A stretch of DNA of 64,000 bases from an uncultured Roseburia sp. (GTDB lineage Bacteria; Bacillota; Clostridia; Lachnospirales; Lachnospiraceae): assembly GCA_934358955.1 (NCBI GenBank), contig CAKRLC010000001.1, positions 18,697 through 82,696 of the forward strand, written 5' to 3'. Of this stretch, positions 18,406-26,268 are shown one piece after another; the stretch's first letter is position 1, and each line of letters begins with the position of its first letter. The notes below the pieces were generated by a model. That model was not told the origin of the DNA. It did no database searches and saw only the letters and a program-made list of their open reading frames with translations. The position numbers were made by a program, and so were the translations under genes.

Positions 18406-18627
18406 GGGCAGAATGTATGCTTATAAACAGTTTGATAACAGATTACGTAAAAGAAATATTTTATGTTTCTCTTTTGTGCAATGGAGATAAGACTCATGAA
18501 TCGTGGAAGCCTTTGCTGAACACGATTCATGTTTTCAGAGGCTTATCGAAATGTTTTGCACAATGAAACAAAAAATATTTCTTTTACGTAATCTGATCGA
18601 AATAATGGAAATACATACATTCTGCCC
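18406..18627 (+). repeat. Palindromic repeat element, copy 1 (complete)
   Basis: A 222-bp imperfect palindrome. Outer arms are GGGCAGAATGTATG (18406-18419) and its complement (18614-18627). Inner arms begin GATTACGTAAAAGAAAT and are exactly inverted at the other side. The conserved core reads TTTGTGCAATGGAGATAAG, then ACTC, a central hairpin with loop GAAGCCTTTGCTGA, then GAGGCTTATCG, and TTTTGCACAATGAAAC. No ORF of note lies within it. Confidence 0.85.
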
Positions 18628-18856
18628 GATTTTTTTCGGTACAGCTTATGATACGCTTATTTTTTTTAGAATGTCAAGTCATAACACAGATGTTATATTC
18701 TCAAAATCACGATTGGCAAAGCTATCCTAAATTTTGAAAATATAGCAAAAAATGCATGTGTATCTTTTTGTTTTCTTCATATACTACCATTGAACAAACA
18801 AAAAGAAATTTTTGAATGTTCTCTAAACGAAGAATATGCTTGCACATTCTTGCAGA
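18628..18856. other. AT-rich spacer between two palindromic elements
   Basis: About 230 bases separating copies 1 and 2, which face opposite directions. I see no credible ORF, promoter pair or terminator in it. The whole 18350-19183 gap therefore consists of two repeats plus this spacer and the SASP leader. Confidence 0.4.
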
Positions 18857-19134
18857 GCAATTTTTTACATTACAGGATTCGGGTGTCAAAAGATCTGCTT
18901 TTTAGTTTAGTGGAGTCAAATTGCACAAAAAAATATTGCAAGTTTCATTGTGCAAACATTCCGATAAGCCTCTGAAAACGTGAATCGTGTTCAGCAAAGG
19001 CTTCCACGCTTCATGAGTCTTATCTCCATTGCACAAAGAGAAACTTTTCATATTTCTTTTGCGCAATTTACCAATAAAAGTTATGGAGCAGATTTTTTGA
19101 CACCCGAATCATTACAGGCAATGTAAAAAATTGC
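18857..19134 (-). repeat. Palindromic repeat element, copy 2 (longest)
   Basis: A 278-bp imperfect palindrome in the opposite orientation to copy 1. Outer ends are GCAATTTTTTACAT (18857-18870) and a near-complement at 19121-19134. Next inward on both sides comes GATTCGGGTGTCAAAA or its complement. The core matches copy 1, with central stem GAAGCGTG/CACGATTC (one mismatch) and loop GAAGCCTTTGCTGA. The right end lies 50 bases upstream of the SASP start. Confidence 0.85.
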
Positions 19135-19183
19135 GGGCGCATAAGAAAAAAATGGAGTCAGAAAACAAAGGAGGGTTTTTATC

Positions 19184-19390
19184 ATGACAGGACGTTCATC
19201 TAACAAAGCAGCTGTTCCGGAAGCCAAAAGTGCATTAGACAGATTTAAGTATGAGGTAGCCGGTGAACTCGGTGTTCCGTTAAAAGACGGTTATAACGGT
19301 GATCTTACTTCCCATCAGAACGGATCTGTTGGTGGGTATATGGTCAAAAAAATGATCGAGGCCCAGGAACAGCAGATGGCAGGAAAATAA
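19184..19390 (+). CDS. Alpha/beta-type small acid-soluble spore protein
   Basis: A 68-residue SASP that coats and protects spore DNA in the forespore. The family core FKYEVAGELGV (about residues 22-32), with the GPR protease cleavage context, and the C-terminal GGYMVKKMIE block are intact. AAAGGAGGG precedes the ATG by 8 bases. It should be under sigma-G control; a CATAAGA at about 19140 could be the -10, but the -35 match is poor. The stop codon falls in a tandem repeat. Confidence 0.95.
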   Translation: MTGRSSNKAAVPEAKSALDRFKYEVAGELGVPLKDGYNGDLTSHQNGSVGGYMVKKMIEAQEQQMAGK

Positions 19391-19445
19391 ATTTTCCGAA
19401 AATAAATTTTCCGAAAATAAATTTTCCAAAAATAAATTTTCCGAA
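19386..19445. repeat. Four tandem 15-bp repeats over the SASP stop codon
   Basis: Four consecutive units of AATAAATTTTCCGAA occupy 19386-19400, 19401-19415, 19416-19430 (one change, CCGAA to CCAAA) and 19431-19445. The first unit contains the SASP TAA stop at 19388-19390. Confidence 0.9.
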
Positions 19446-19460
19446 AAAGAATTTTTATGC

Positions 19461-19498
19461 CAAAAACGGGACGGACACAGATTCTGTGCCTGTCCCGT
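19461..19498 (-). terminator. Terminator downstream of panE
   Basis: A strong GC-rich hairpin (ACGGGAC-GACACAG paired with CTGTG-CTGTCCCGT) is followed on the minus strand by TTTTT. It lies between the convergent SASP and panE genes and may also stop SASP transcripts. Confidence 0.75.
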
Positions 19499-19562
19499 AC
19501 ATAGTTTCAGGAGTAGTTCCTTTCCTGGTTCTGCAGTGATAGAACATTCTAATTGTCTTTCA

Positions 19563-20519
19563 TTATTTTGCAAAGGTCATTTTGTTATTCGTATTATCAT
19601 AGTCAAATTTTCCATCATTTTTTTCTTCCAGGGCTTTTATCATATGATAGGTATATTCATTGTATGGTGTTGGAATTTCAAGTTCCTTTCCCATACGGAC
19701 CAGTGCACCGGAGAACATATCGATCTCTGTATGGCGTCCGGCATCCAGATCCTGTAAGGTAGAATATCTCGCAGATGGAGGAACAGCGCTTCCATGACTG
19801 GAGGAAGCATCTGCTTTGCTGATGTCAATCCCTTTTGCAGCGGCAATGGCTTCAAGCTCTTGCCGGAGTCCATTACTGATCTGTTTCATATGTGTGCTGT
19901 CCTGATAACAGCCGACGCCTGCGCCAAGAATTGCCTGTGGCAGATTGTTGCAGACATTTAGACGGAACTTGCTCCATATTTCTTCGCGGATATGCTCTGT
20001 AATACGGTAATGCAGCCCGGTATCCTGGAACAGTGCATCGATCGCCTGTACACGCTCACTCTCATAAGGAGCTGAAAGTTCCCCCAAAATGATTCCAATC
20101 GTAGTATCCGGCTGGAAGCAATATCCGTTTCCTTCTTTGTGGGAGGCAATTTTTATTAATGAATGCAGAACGTGGGAACTGCCGATTCTGTCAGCAATAA
20201 GCTCTTCACTGTCGACTCCGTTCATAAGACTCATAACGGTTGTATTTTCACCTGTGATCGTCTGAATACTGTCAAGGCATTTGGCTAATGCCCCATACTT
20301 CAAGGAAACAATGAGCAGATCGGTTCCTTTTGCTTCCTGCGGTGACCATACCTGGGGATAATAGGTTTCTCCATTGATCAGGCAGCCTTTTTTCAGTCGT
20401 TCTGCGCGTTCCCCTTCTGCGATCACTCCAAGATGAATATCTTTACGATGGGAAAGTCCCCATATTACATACGATCCAACTGCTCCTGCTCCAAGAACTG
20501 CAACTGTTTTTATCTTCAT
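19563..20519 (-). CDS. 2-dehydropantoate 2-reductase (PanE/ApbA family)
   Basis: A 318-residue NADPH-dependent reductase. The N-terminal Rossmann motif is GAGAVGSYV (residues 10-18) and the C-terminal helical domain contains the conserved NVCNNLPQA and SS.GSAVPPSARYS blocks. The typical role is ketopantoate to pantoate in CoA synthesis, but several paralogues exist in Clostridia, so specificity is tentative. AAAGGAG precedes the start. Its likely promoter uses a TTGACA supplied by the half-repeat at 20567-20618. Confidence 0.85.
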   Translation of the reverse strand: MKIKTVAVLGAGAVGSYVIWGLSHRKDIHLGVIAEGERAERLKKGCLINGETYYPQVWSPQEAKGTDLLIVSLKYGALAKCLDSIQTITGENTTVMSLMNGVDSEELIADRIGSSHVLHSLIKIASHKEGNGYCFQPDTTIGIILGELSAPYESERVQAIDALFQDTGLHYRITEHIREEIWSKFRLNVCNNLPQAILGAGVGCYQDSTHMKQISNGLRQELEAIAAAKGIDISKADASSSHGSAVPPSARYSTLQDLDAGRHTEIDMFSGALVRMGKELEIPTPYNEYTYHMIKALEEKNDGKFDYDNTNNKMTFAK

Positions 20520-20551
20520 GTCTCATTTTCTCCTTTAGTTCTTTTTTATTT

Positions 20552-20580
20552 ATTTTGGATTTTTATACTTCGGGTGTCAA
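20552..20580 (-). promoter_or_regulatory. Promoter for panE built on a half-repeat end
   Basis: On the minus strand TTGACA (20575-20580) is followed after 17 bases by CAAAAT (20552-20557), about 35 bases upstream of the start codon. The -35 is perfect; the -10 is weaker. Confidence 0.45.
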
Positions 20581-20618
20581 GAACTTATATCCATATTTCT
20601 ATTGGTAAATTACACAAT
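20567..20618 (-). repeat. Half copy of the palindromic repeat family
   Basis: On the minus strand this matches the outer arm of copy 2: TTTACCAAT, AGAAATATGGAT, then TTCTTGACACCCGAAGT. No core or second arm is present. It lies between recG and panE. Confidence 0.55.
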
Positions 20619-20628
20619 CAGAATGTCC

Positions 20629-22686
20629 TTACAGGTTCAGCTTATTTCTCCGGTCTGCAAGAAACTGTTCCAAATAATGTTTTAAGTTCTGATGCTCTTC
20701 ACCCTCTAATGATGGGTCATCCTCAAGAAGCTGTTTTACATCGTCTGCAGCTTTCTGAAGAATGTAGGCATCCTGATAAATATCTGCCAGGGCAAATTGC
20801 ATTTCACCGGATTGCCGGATCCCGAAGAAATCACCCGGACCACGTAGCTTTAAGTCCTCGCTTGCAATTTGAAAGCCGTCGTTTGATTTATTCAAAATGT
20901 CAAGCCGCTTCATAGATTCTTTAGAGCCACTTACATTTACCATAATACAATAGGACTGTGCATCCCCTCTTCCGACACGCCCACGCAGCTGATGAAGCTG
21001 TGCCAGACCGAAATGCTCTGCATTTTCAATCATCATAACGGTTGCATTCGGCACATTGACACCAACCTCTACTACGGTTGTTGATACAAGAACCTGGATC
21101 TCATTGGCGGCAAACTGCTCCATGACTTTGTTCTTTTGTGCAGGCTTCATCTGTCCGTGAAGAACTCCGATCACGATGTCTTCCGGCAGCTCCTCTTTTA
21201 ACTGCTTCGCATAATCAGCAACATTTTCTGCTTCCATATTCTCGCTTTCTTCCACGAGTGGGCAAATCACATAGGCCTGATGCCCGGCCCGTATTTCCTT
21301 TTCAATGAACTGATATGCTTTTGGACGGTATCTGGTGTCGACAACGCAGTTTTTGATCGGCAGTCTTTTTGCCGGTACTTCATCGACAACAGAGATATCA
21401 AGATCCCCATATAATATGATTGCAAGCGTTCTTGGGATTGGTGTTGCACTCATGACCAGTATGTGAGGTGTCTGCCCTTTCCCGGAAAAGGTCTCGCGCT
21501 GTTTTACTCCAAAACGATGCTGTTCATCGGTAATGACCAGTGCCAGATCCTGATAAATTACCTTTTCCTGGATCAGCGCATGTGTTCCGATGACCAGTGC
21601 ATTTGGAGATTCTGCAAGCTTTTGGTACGCTTCTCTTTTCTGCTTTGCTGTCATGGAGCCTGTGATTAAAATTAATGGATAATCCAGACCAAAAAGCTCA
21701 CACATTTCTGTGAATGACTGGAAATGCTGTTTTGCAAGCACTTCTGTCGGAGCCATGATCGCAGACTGGTAACCATTGTGCGCCGCATCTGCCATAGCGA
21801 GAAATGCCAAAACCGTTTTTCCGGAGCCGACGTCACCCTGGATCAGCCGTTGCATCACGTCCGGTTCGCGCATATCTTTTTCAATCTCTTTTATAACACG
21901 AAGCTGTGCATTGGTTAAGCGGTATGGTAATTGCTGGATCAGCCCGTCAATAAATGCATCATCGCGGAAAGAAAAAAGGTTCTTTTCTTTTTCACGTTTT
22001 TCCTTCTGATACTGAAGGCTTAATACAAATAAAAACAATTCATCAAAAACAAGACGCTTTCGGGCATCAATCAGAGTGTCCATGTTATCCGGAAAATGAA
22101 TCTGTTTTGTTGCGTAATTATATTCGCAGAGCTGATGCTTTTCACGAAGCTGCTCTGGCAGATAATCCCGGAAAAGCTGCTCTTCCATAAGGATCGCACG
22201 CTCTGTTTTTGTCATAAGCTGATTGGAGATTCCTTTTGGGAGGCTATAGACAGGAAGAAGAAGCTGCTCCATTCCCTTATACTGCTCCTGTGTATACACA
22301 GCAGGCTGTTCCATACATAACCGGCCGTTTTTTTTCTGGACTTTTCCATAAAAAATATAGGATTCTCCTGGATGGAGCATATTTTTTATATACGGCAAGC
22401 GGAACCAGACAAGTTCTAAGCGTGCGCCAAGAGAAGTCAGCGATGTGACTGTGATCTGCATGCTGCGCACCCTCTTTACGATCGGTTTCTGGCTGATCTG
22501 CCCGTAGACAGCAGCAATCTCTCCTTCTGCAACCTGATCTGCATGCTTTACTTCCGGAAACTGAATGTAAGTTCTTGGATAAAACAAAATAGCATCCTGA
22601 ACGGTTTCAATATTTATTTTTTGAAAAAGGGCAGCGGTCTTCTCACCAATCCCTTTTACCTCCTGGATGGATGAATTTAATTGCAT
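20629..22686 (-). CDS. recG: ATP-dependent DNA helicase RecG
   Basis: RecG remodels stalled replication forks. The 685-residue protein has an N-terminal OB-fold wedge domain (about 1-250). Helicase motifs follow: GDVGSGKT (Walker A, about 291-298), DEQHRFG, SATPIPRTL and the C-terminal QLRGRVGRG. Length is normal. It lies downstream of fakA but is separated from it by a strong terminator. Confidence 0.97.
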   Translation of the reverse strand: MQLNSSIQEVKGIGEKTAALFQKINIETVQDAILFYPRTYIQFPEVKHADQVAEGEIAAVYGQISQKPIVKRVRSMQITVTSLTSLGARLELVWFRLPYIKNMLHPGESYIFYGKVQKKNGRLCMEQPAVYTQEQYKGMEQLLLPVYSLPKGISNQLMTKTERAILMEEQLFRDYLPEQLREKHQLCEYNYATKQIHFPDNMDTLIDARKRLVFDELFLFVLSLQYQKEKREKEKNLFSFRDDAFIDGLIQQLPYRLTNAQLRVIKEIEKDMREPDVMQRLIQGDVGSGKTVLAFLAMADAAHNGYQSAIMAPTEVLAKQHFQSFTEMCELFGLDYPLILITGSMTAKQKREAYQKLAESPNALVIGTHALIQEKVIYQDLALVITDEQHRFGVKQRETFSGKGQTPHILVMSATPIPRTLAIILYGDLDISVVDEVPAKRLPIKNCVVDTRYRPKAYQFIEKEIRAGHQAYVICPLVEESENMEAENVADYAKQLKEELPEDIVIGVLHGQMKPAQKNKVMEQFAANEIQVLVSTTVVEVGVNVPNATVMMIENAEHFGLAQLHQLRGRVGRGDAQSYCIMVNVSGSKESMKRLDILNKSNDGFQIASEDLKLRGPGDFFGIRQSGEMQFALADIYQDAYILQKAADDVKQLLEDDPSLEGEEHQNLKHYLEQFLADRRNKLNL

Positions 22687-22713
22687 GGATCCACTCTCTT
22701 TCCTTACATAGCT

Positions 22714-22763
22714 ACGAAAAGAAAGCAGACTGCTGTAGTAATATGTAACAGCATCTGCTTTCC
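22714..22763 (-). terminator. Terminator between fakA and recG
   Basis: GAAAGCAGA (22721-22729) pairs with TCTGCTTTC at the other end, extended by an inner CTGT/ACAG stem. A TTTTCG run follows on the minus strand. Confidence 0.8.
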
Positions 22764-22783
22764 GTATAAACTGACTTTTTTAT

Positions 22784-24493
22784 TTATTCAACCGAAATGA
22801 CATAGTAATAAATCGGCTGGCCGCCGCTGTGAACTTCTACTTCCACATCCGGGTAAGAATTCTCAATCTTTTCAGCAAGAGCTTCTGCAGCAGATTCTTC
22901 CATCTCTTCACCATAATAAATACTTACGATGGCAGAATCTTCATCGATCATTTCTGCGATCATGGTAAGTGTTGTCTTCTCCATGTCTGTGCCGACAGAA
23001 AGGATGCCTTTATCACCGATTCCCATATAATCGCCCTGACGGATCTCTTTGTCATCAATAACGGTATCACGCACTGCGTAGGTTACCTGACCTGTCTTAA
23101 CAAGCTGGATCTCTTCTGTCATACGTTCTTCGTTATCCTCTGGAGTGCTGTCCGGGATATAATTTATAAGAGCAGTGATTCCCTGCGGGATGGTCTTGGT
23201 CGGGATTACGATCACATTCTTATCCTCGGTAAGGGAAGCTGCCTGATTGGCTGCCATAATAATATTCTTGTTGTTTGGAAGAATAAAGATATTCTTTGCG
23301 TGAACCTTTTCAATCGCAACAAGCATATCTTCTGTACTTGGATTCATTGTCTGACCACCTTCGATGATATAGTCAACGCCAAGTCCTTTGAAAATCTCGT
23401 TGATACCCTCTCCGATACTTACAGAAATAAAGCCCATTTCTTTTTCTTCAACAGGTGCTTCTTCTGCTTCCTGCTCTTCTGCAGCTTTGATCTCTGCTTC
23501 TGCGTTCTGGGCACTCTGCATTTCTTTTTCTTTCATGGCAGAGATCTTCTCATCACGCTCTAAACGCATATTTTCAATGATGATTGTTGTAAGACTTCCA
23601 TAGGAAAGACCCTTCTGCATTGCCATACCAGGATCATTCGTATGTACATGTACTTTGACGATCTCATCATCTGCAACGACAACAATAGAATCACCAATAG
23701 ATTCTAAATAGCCTTTGAATTCATTTTCCTGCTTCTCGGTAAAAGGATGCTCGAGCATGATCAGAAACTGTGTACAATAAGTAAAGGTGATCTCCTGCTC
23801 GGCCTGTGCATCAATATAAGAATTCGCAGTTGCTGCAGCATCTCCTGATGGCATCTCGATCGTGTAATCAACTTCTTTTCCATTCAGTGCATCCAAAGCG
23901 CCCTTTAACACCTGCATTAATCCCTGTCCGCCGGAATCTACAACACCAGCCTGTTTTAAAACAGGAAGCATGTCTGGCGTCTTGGATAATACATGATCGC
24001 CTTCTTTGATGATCTCTTCGCAGAAATAAACAAGATCATCTGTTTCTTCGCCTAATTCCAATGCCTTATCGGACATTCCTTTGGCAACGGTAAGGATCGT
24101 TCCTTCCTTTGGCTTCATAACTGCTTTGTAGGCAGTCTCCGTTGCTTTCTGGAAAGCTTCAGATAAAATTCTTACATTAAGTTCATCATATTCTGCAATA
24201 ATCTTGGTAAATCCACGGAATAACTGGGATAAAATAACACCGGAGTTACCTCTGGCACCGCGTAAGGAACCGGAAGAAATTGCTTTTGCCAAAGAAGCCA
24301 TCGTAGGATTCTCAATCGCCATTACTTCCTTTGCAGCAGACATGATCGTCATTGACATATTGGTTCCGGTATCTCCGTCTGGTACAGGGAATACATTTAA
24401 TTCATTGATCCATTCTTTTTTGGCTTCCAGATTATTCGCTCCAGCCAGAAACATCTTGGCAAAAAGCTCAGCATTTATTGTAGTGACTTCCAC
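22784..24493 (-). CDS. fakA: DAK2/DhaL-domain fatty acid kinase-like protein (FakA/YloV)
   Basis: FakA with a FakB partner phosphorylates fatty acids for phospholipid synthesis. The 569-residue protein has an N-terminal DhaL kinase domain (about 1-200, with PDGDTGTNMSMT and GARGNSGVILSQ nucleotide-binding blocks). A FakA middle and C-terminal region follows, with a Glu/Ala-rich linker near 325-350. It is preceded by asp23 with a 15-base gap, the usual YloU-YloV pair. No FakB gene is in the window. Confidence 0.9.
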   Translation of the reverse strand: MEVTTINAELFAKMFLAGANNLEAKKEWINELNVFPVPDGDTGTNMSMTIMSAAKEVMAIENPTMASLAKAISSGSLRGARGNSGVILSQLFRGFTKIIAEYDELNVRILSEAFQKATETAYKAVMKPKEGTILTVAKGMSDKALELGEETDDLVYFCEEIIKEGDHVLSKTPDMLPVLKQAGVVDSGGQGLMQVLKGALDALNGKEVDYTIEMPSGDAAATANSYIDAQAEQEITFTYCTQFLIMLEHPFTEKQENEFKGYLESIGDSIVVVADDEIVKVHVHTNDPGMAMQKGLSYGSLTTIIIENMRLERDEKISAMKEKEMQSAQNAEAEIKAAEEQEAEEAPVEEKEMGFISVSIGEGINEIFKGLGVDYIIEGGQTMNPSTEDMLVAIEKVHAKNIFILPNNKNIIMAANQAASLTEDKNVIVIPTKTIPQGITALINYIPDSTPEDNEERMTEEIQLVKTGQVTYAVRDTVIDDKEIRQGDYMGIGDKGILSVGTDMEKTTLTMIAEMIDEDSAIVSIYYGEEMEESAAEALAEKIENSYPDVEVEVHSGGQPIYYYVISVE

Positions 24494-24508
24494 TTTTTAA
24501 ATTCCTCC

Positions 24509-24868
24509 TTAATCGATGACACGTACGCCTTCGACGTATATGTTAATCTTTTTAATTTCCATTCCGGTAAATGCTTCTACCTTATATCTGACTGTCTCAA
24601 TCAGATTGTCCGCAACTGTGCTGATGCTGACGCCATAAGATACAATCACATGAAAATCAATTGTAATTTTATTCTCTTCATCTACCGATACATTAATACC
24701 ATGTGTCAGATAATCTCTTTTTAATAACTTTACGAGTCCATCTTTCATATTTACCGCAGCCATACCTACGATACCAAAACATTCGACTGCTACAGAACCT
24801 GCATAAGTTGCAATTACTTCAGTATCAATTGTAACTTTGCCTAATTTGGTTTCCATCTGTCCATTCAT
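24509..24868 (-). CDS. Asp23/Gls24 family envelope stress protein (YloU-like)
   Basis: A 119-residue protein with the Asp23 core (VAVECFGIVGMA and YGVSISTVADNLIE). In Firmicutes it always accompanies the DAK-domain gene; the two are in one operon here. A TATAAT on the minus strand at about 24911-24916 is its probable -10, though I find no good -35. Function is likely tied to the envelope or lipid metabolism. Confidence 0.9.
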   Translation of the reverse strand: MNGQMETKLGKVTIDTEVIATYAGSVAVECFGIVGMAAVNMKDGLVKLLKRDYLTHGINVSVDEENKITIDFHVIVSYGVSISTVADNLIETVRYKVEAFTGMEIKKINIYVEGVRVID

Positions 24869-24977
24869 ATTCTATAACCTCCTGCACATAAAAATGCTAG
24901 TTTATAGTCTATTATAACCGCTTTTCTTCAAAATTCATAGTCATAAATTACATTTTTATATTTTTTTTAAAATTCAC

Positions 24978-25006
24978 TTGCAATATCTATTTTTTTCTGA
25001 TAGAAT
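24978..25006 (+). promoter_or_regulatory. Sigma-A type promoter for rpmB
   Basis: TTGCAA (24978-24983), 17 bases, TAGAAT (25001-25006), about 60 bases upstream of the ATG. Confidence 0.65.
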
Positions 25007-25068
25007 AAATGATGTTGTGAGCCTGTTCAACGATATAGGCTTAGGAAAATGCGAGGAGGTGCAAAACA

Positions 25069-25254
25069 ATGGCAAAATGTGCAGTTTGTGGAAAGGGCGC
25101 TCATTACGGAAATAATGTAAGCCATTCTCATAGAAGATCAAATAGAATGTGGAAATCAAACATCAAACGTGTTAGCTGCAAAGTTAATGGAACACCTAGA
25201 AAATTATATGTATGTGCTTCCTGTTTGAGATCCGGCAAAGTAGAAAGAGCTTAG
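25069..25254 (+). CDS. rpmB: 50S ribosomal protein L28
   Basis: A 61-residue L28 of the zinc-binding type, with CAVC at residues 4-7 and CASC near residue 51. The core VSHSHRRSNRMWKSNI is typical. GCGAGGAGG precedes the start. It is monocistronic, with promoter and terminator tightly flanking it, and divergent from asp23. Confidence 0.97.
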   Translation: MAKCAVCGKGAHYGNNVSHSHRRSNRMWKSNIKRVSCKVNGTPRKLYVCASCLRSGKVERA

Positions 25255-25265
25255 TCTTGATACTT

Positions 25266-25296
25266 AGAGAACTGCTTACGCAGTTCTCTTTTTTTT
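25266..25296 (+). terminator. Intrinsic terminator of rpmB
   Basis: AGAGAACTGC (25266-25275), loop TTAC, GCAGTTCTCT (25280-25289), then an uninterrupted T-run to 25296. Confidence 0.92.
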
Positions 25297-25335
25297 CAAT
25301 CTAAAATACTTTACTGCAGAGATCCAGGTATCGAG

Positions 25336-25541
25336 CGGTCTGCTTCATAACCTTTATTAATAGATTGTAAAAAGAAATATTCCAGGTTTCTCTTTTGTGC
25401 AATGAAAATAAGACTCATGAAGCGTGGAAGCTTTTGCTGAACACGCTTCACGCTTTCAGAGGCTTATCGGAATGTTTTGCACAATGAAACCTGGAATATT
25501 TCTTTTTTACAATCTACCAACAGAAACTTAAATGCAGACCG
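25336..25541 (+). repeat. Palindromic repeat element, copy 3 (best preserved stem)
   Basis: A 206-bp palindrome with ends CGGTCTGC (25336-25343) and GCAGACCG (25534-25541). The inner arm TAGATTGTAAAAAGAAATAT is nearly perfectly inverted, and CCAGGTTTC pairs with GAAACCTGG. The core matches copy 1 with the same orientation, with central stem GAAGCGTG/CACGCTTC and loop GAAGCTTTTGCTGA. It fills the gap between the rpmB terminator and the small membrane protein gene. Confidence 0.9.
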
Positions 25542-25561
25542 TTGGATATGAGGATACACTC

Positions 25562-25699
25562 TTAACAGCAAAACAGATAGTATCCGACCAGAAGGCACAT
25601 CACGATCAAAACGATCCCGATAAATTCATTTTCTATAAAAAGCATGGCAAACATGCCTAATCCAAAGAAAAATAATGCAAATCCCCAAATTCGTTTCAT
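25562..25699 (-). CDS. Small two-segment membrane protein
   Basis: A 45-residue protein starting MKRIWGFALFFFGLG. It has two hydrophobic segments (about 5-20 and 24-43) separated by a short acidic turn (ENE) and ends in Cys-Cys. The longer in-frame extension to 25798 is unlikely because a -10-like TATAAC lies inside it; 25699 has a weak GGTG ahead. I do not recognise a named family. It lies 106 bases downstream of gerW on the same strand and may be a spore or envelope protein. Confidence 0.55.
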   Translation of the reverse strand: MKRIWGFALFFFGLGMFAMLFIENEFIGIVLIVMCLLVGYYLFCC

Positions 25700-25804
25700 T
25701 TTAAGCACCAAAAAAGACATATATCTGTTATAATATATGCCTTTTGTGAAATCATTGTCTCTTATTTTGAGTTGACGTTTGCTTTGAATGGAAAGCAAAC
25801 TCTG

Positions 25805-26245
25805 CTACTCTTCTTTGTTGACGGAATCCTTTAAAATATCTTCCATTTCTTTTGCAGCAGTCTTTTTTGCTTCAACATCTTCATCGTTCGAAGAAGCAGT
25901 CACACCATCGTCCTTTTTAGAAGTAAAGCGGTTCACAAAATCAGGAACCATATCGAGGATCTTTGTTACACCGTCCTGATTCTTGACGTTCACAAGCTTT
26001 GTTGTGCCGTTTTGGATGACGAGCACTGCACTTGGCATGATCTTTCCGCCCATACCACCTGCGCCGTTATTCTTTTTATCCTGGCTGAATGCTCCGGCTG
26101 CTACGCCAAAAGATACGTCAACCAGTGGAAGGATGATCGTATCACCGATGTGGATCGCATCTCCAACAACCGTTTTGGTTGTAATAAAGCTATCCATTCC
26201 TTTGAATAAAGATTCTACTGTTGTATGAAAACTATTGTCTCCCAT
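25805..26245 (-). CDS. gerW: GerW family sporulation protein (YtfJ)
   Basis: A 146-residue protein with the GerW/YtfJ core (VVGDAIHIGDTIILPLVDVSFGVA-type block, about residues 25-50) and a Gly-rich loop GAGGMGGKI. In Bacillus it is a spore-associated protein required for L-alanine germination. The C-terminus is charged. The upstream DUF2953 gene in the same operon is its usual companion in Clostridia. Confidence 0.92.
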   Translation of the reverse strand: MGDNSFHTTVESLFKGMDSFITTKTVVGDAIHIGDTIILPLVDVSFGVAAGAFSQDKKNNGAGGMGGKIMPSAVLVIQNGTTKLVNVKNQDGVTKILDMVPDFVNRFTSKKDDGVTASSNDEDVEAKKTAAKEMEDILKDSVNKEE

Positions 26246-26268
26246 ATCCTGATACCCCTTTCTATTCC

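Noticed and set aside
19386-19445. CRISPR-like short repeats
   Set aside because: Units are contiguous 15-mers with no spacers and no cas genes nearby, so a simple tandem repeat.
22829-23563. Long plus-strand open frame of 244 codons opposite fakA
   Set aside because: It is antisense to a clearly coding gene, is Phe/Cys/His-rich in the manner of shadow frames, and has no ribosome binding site.
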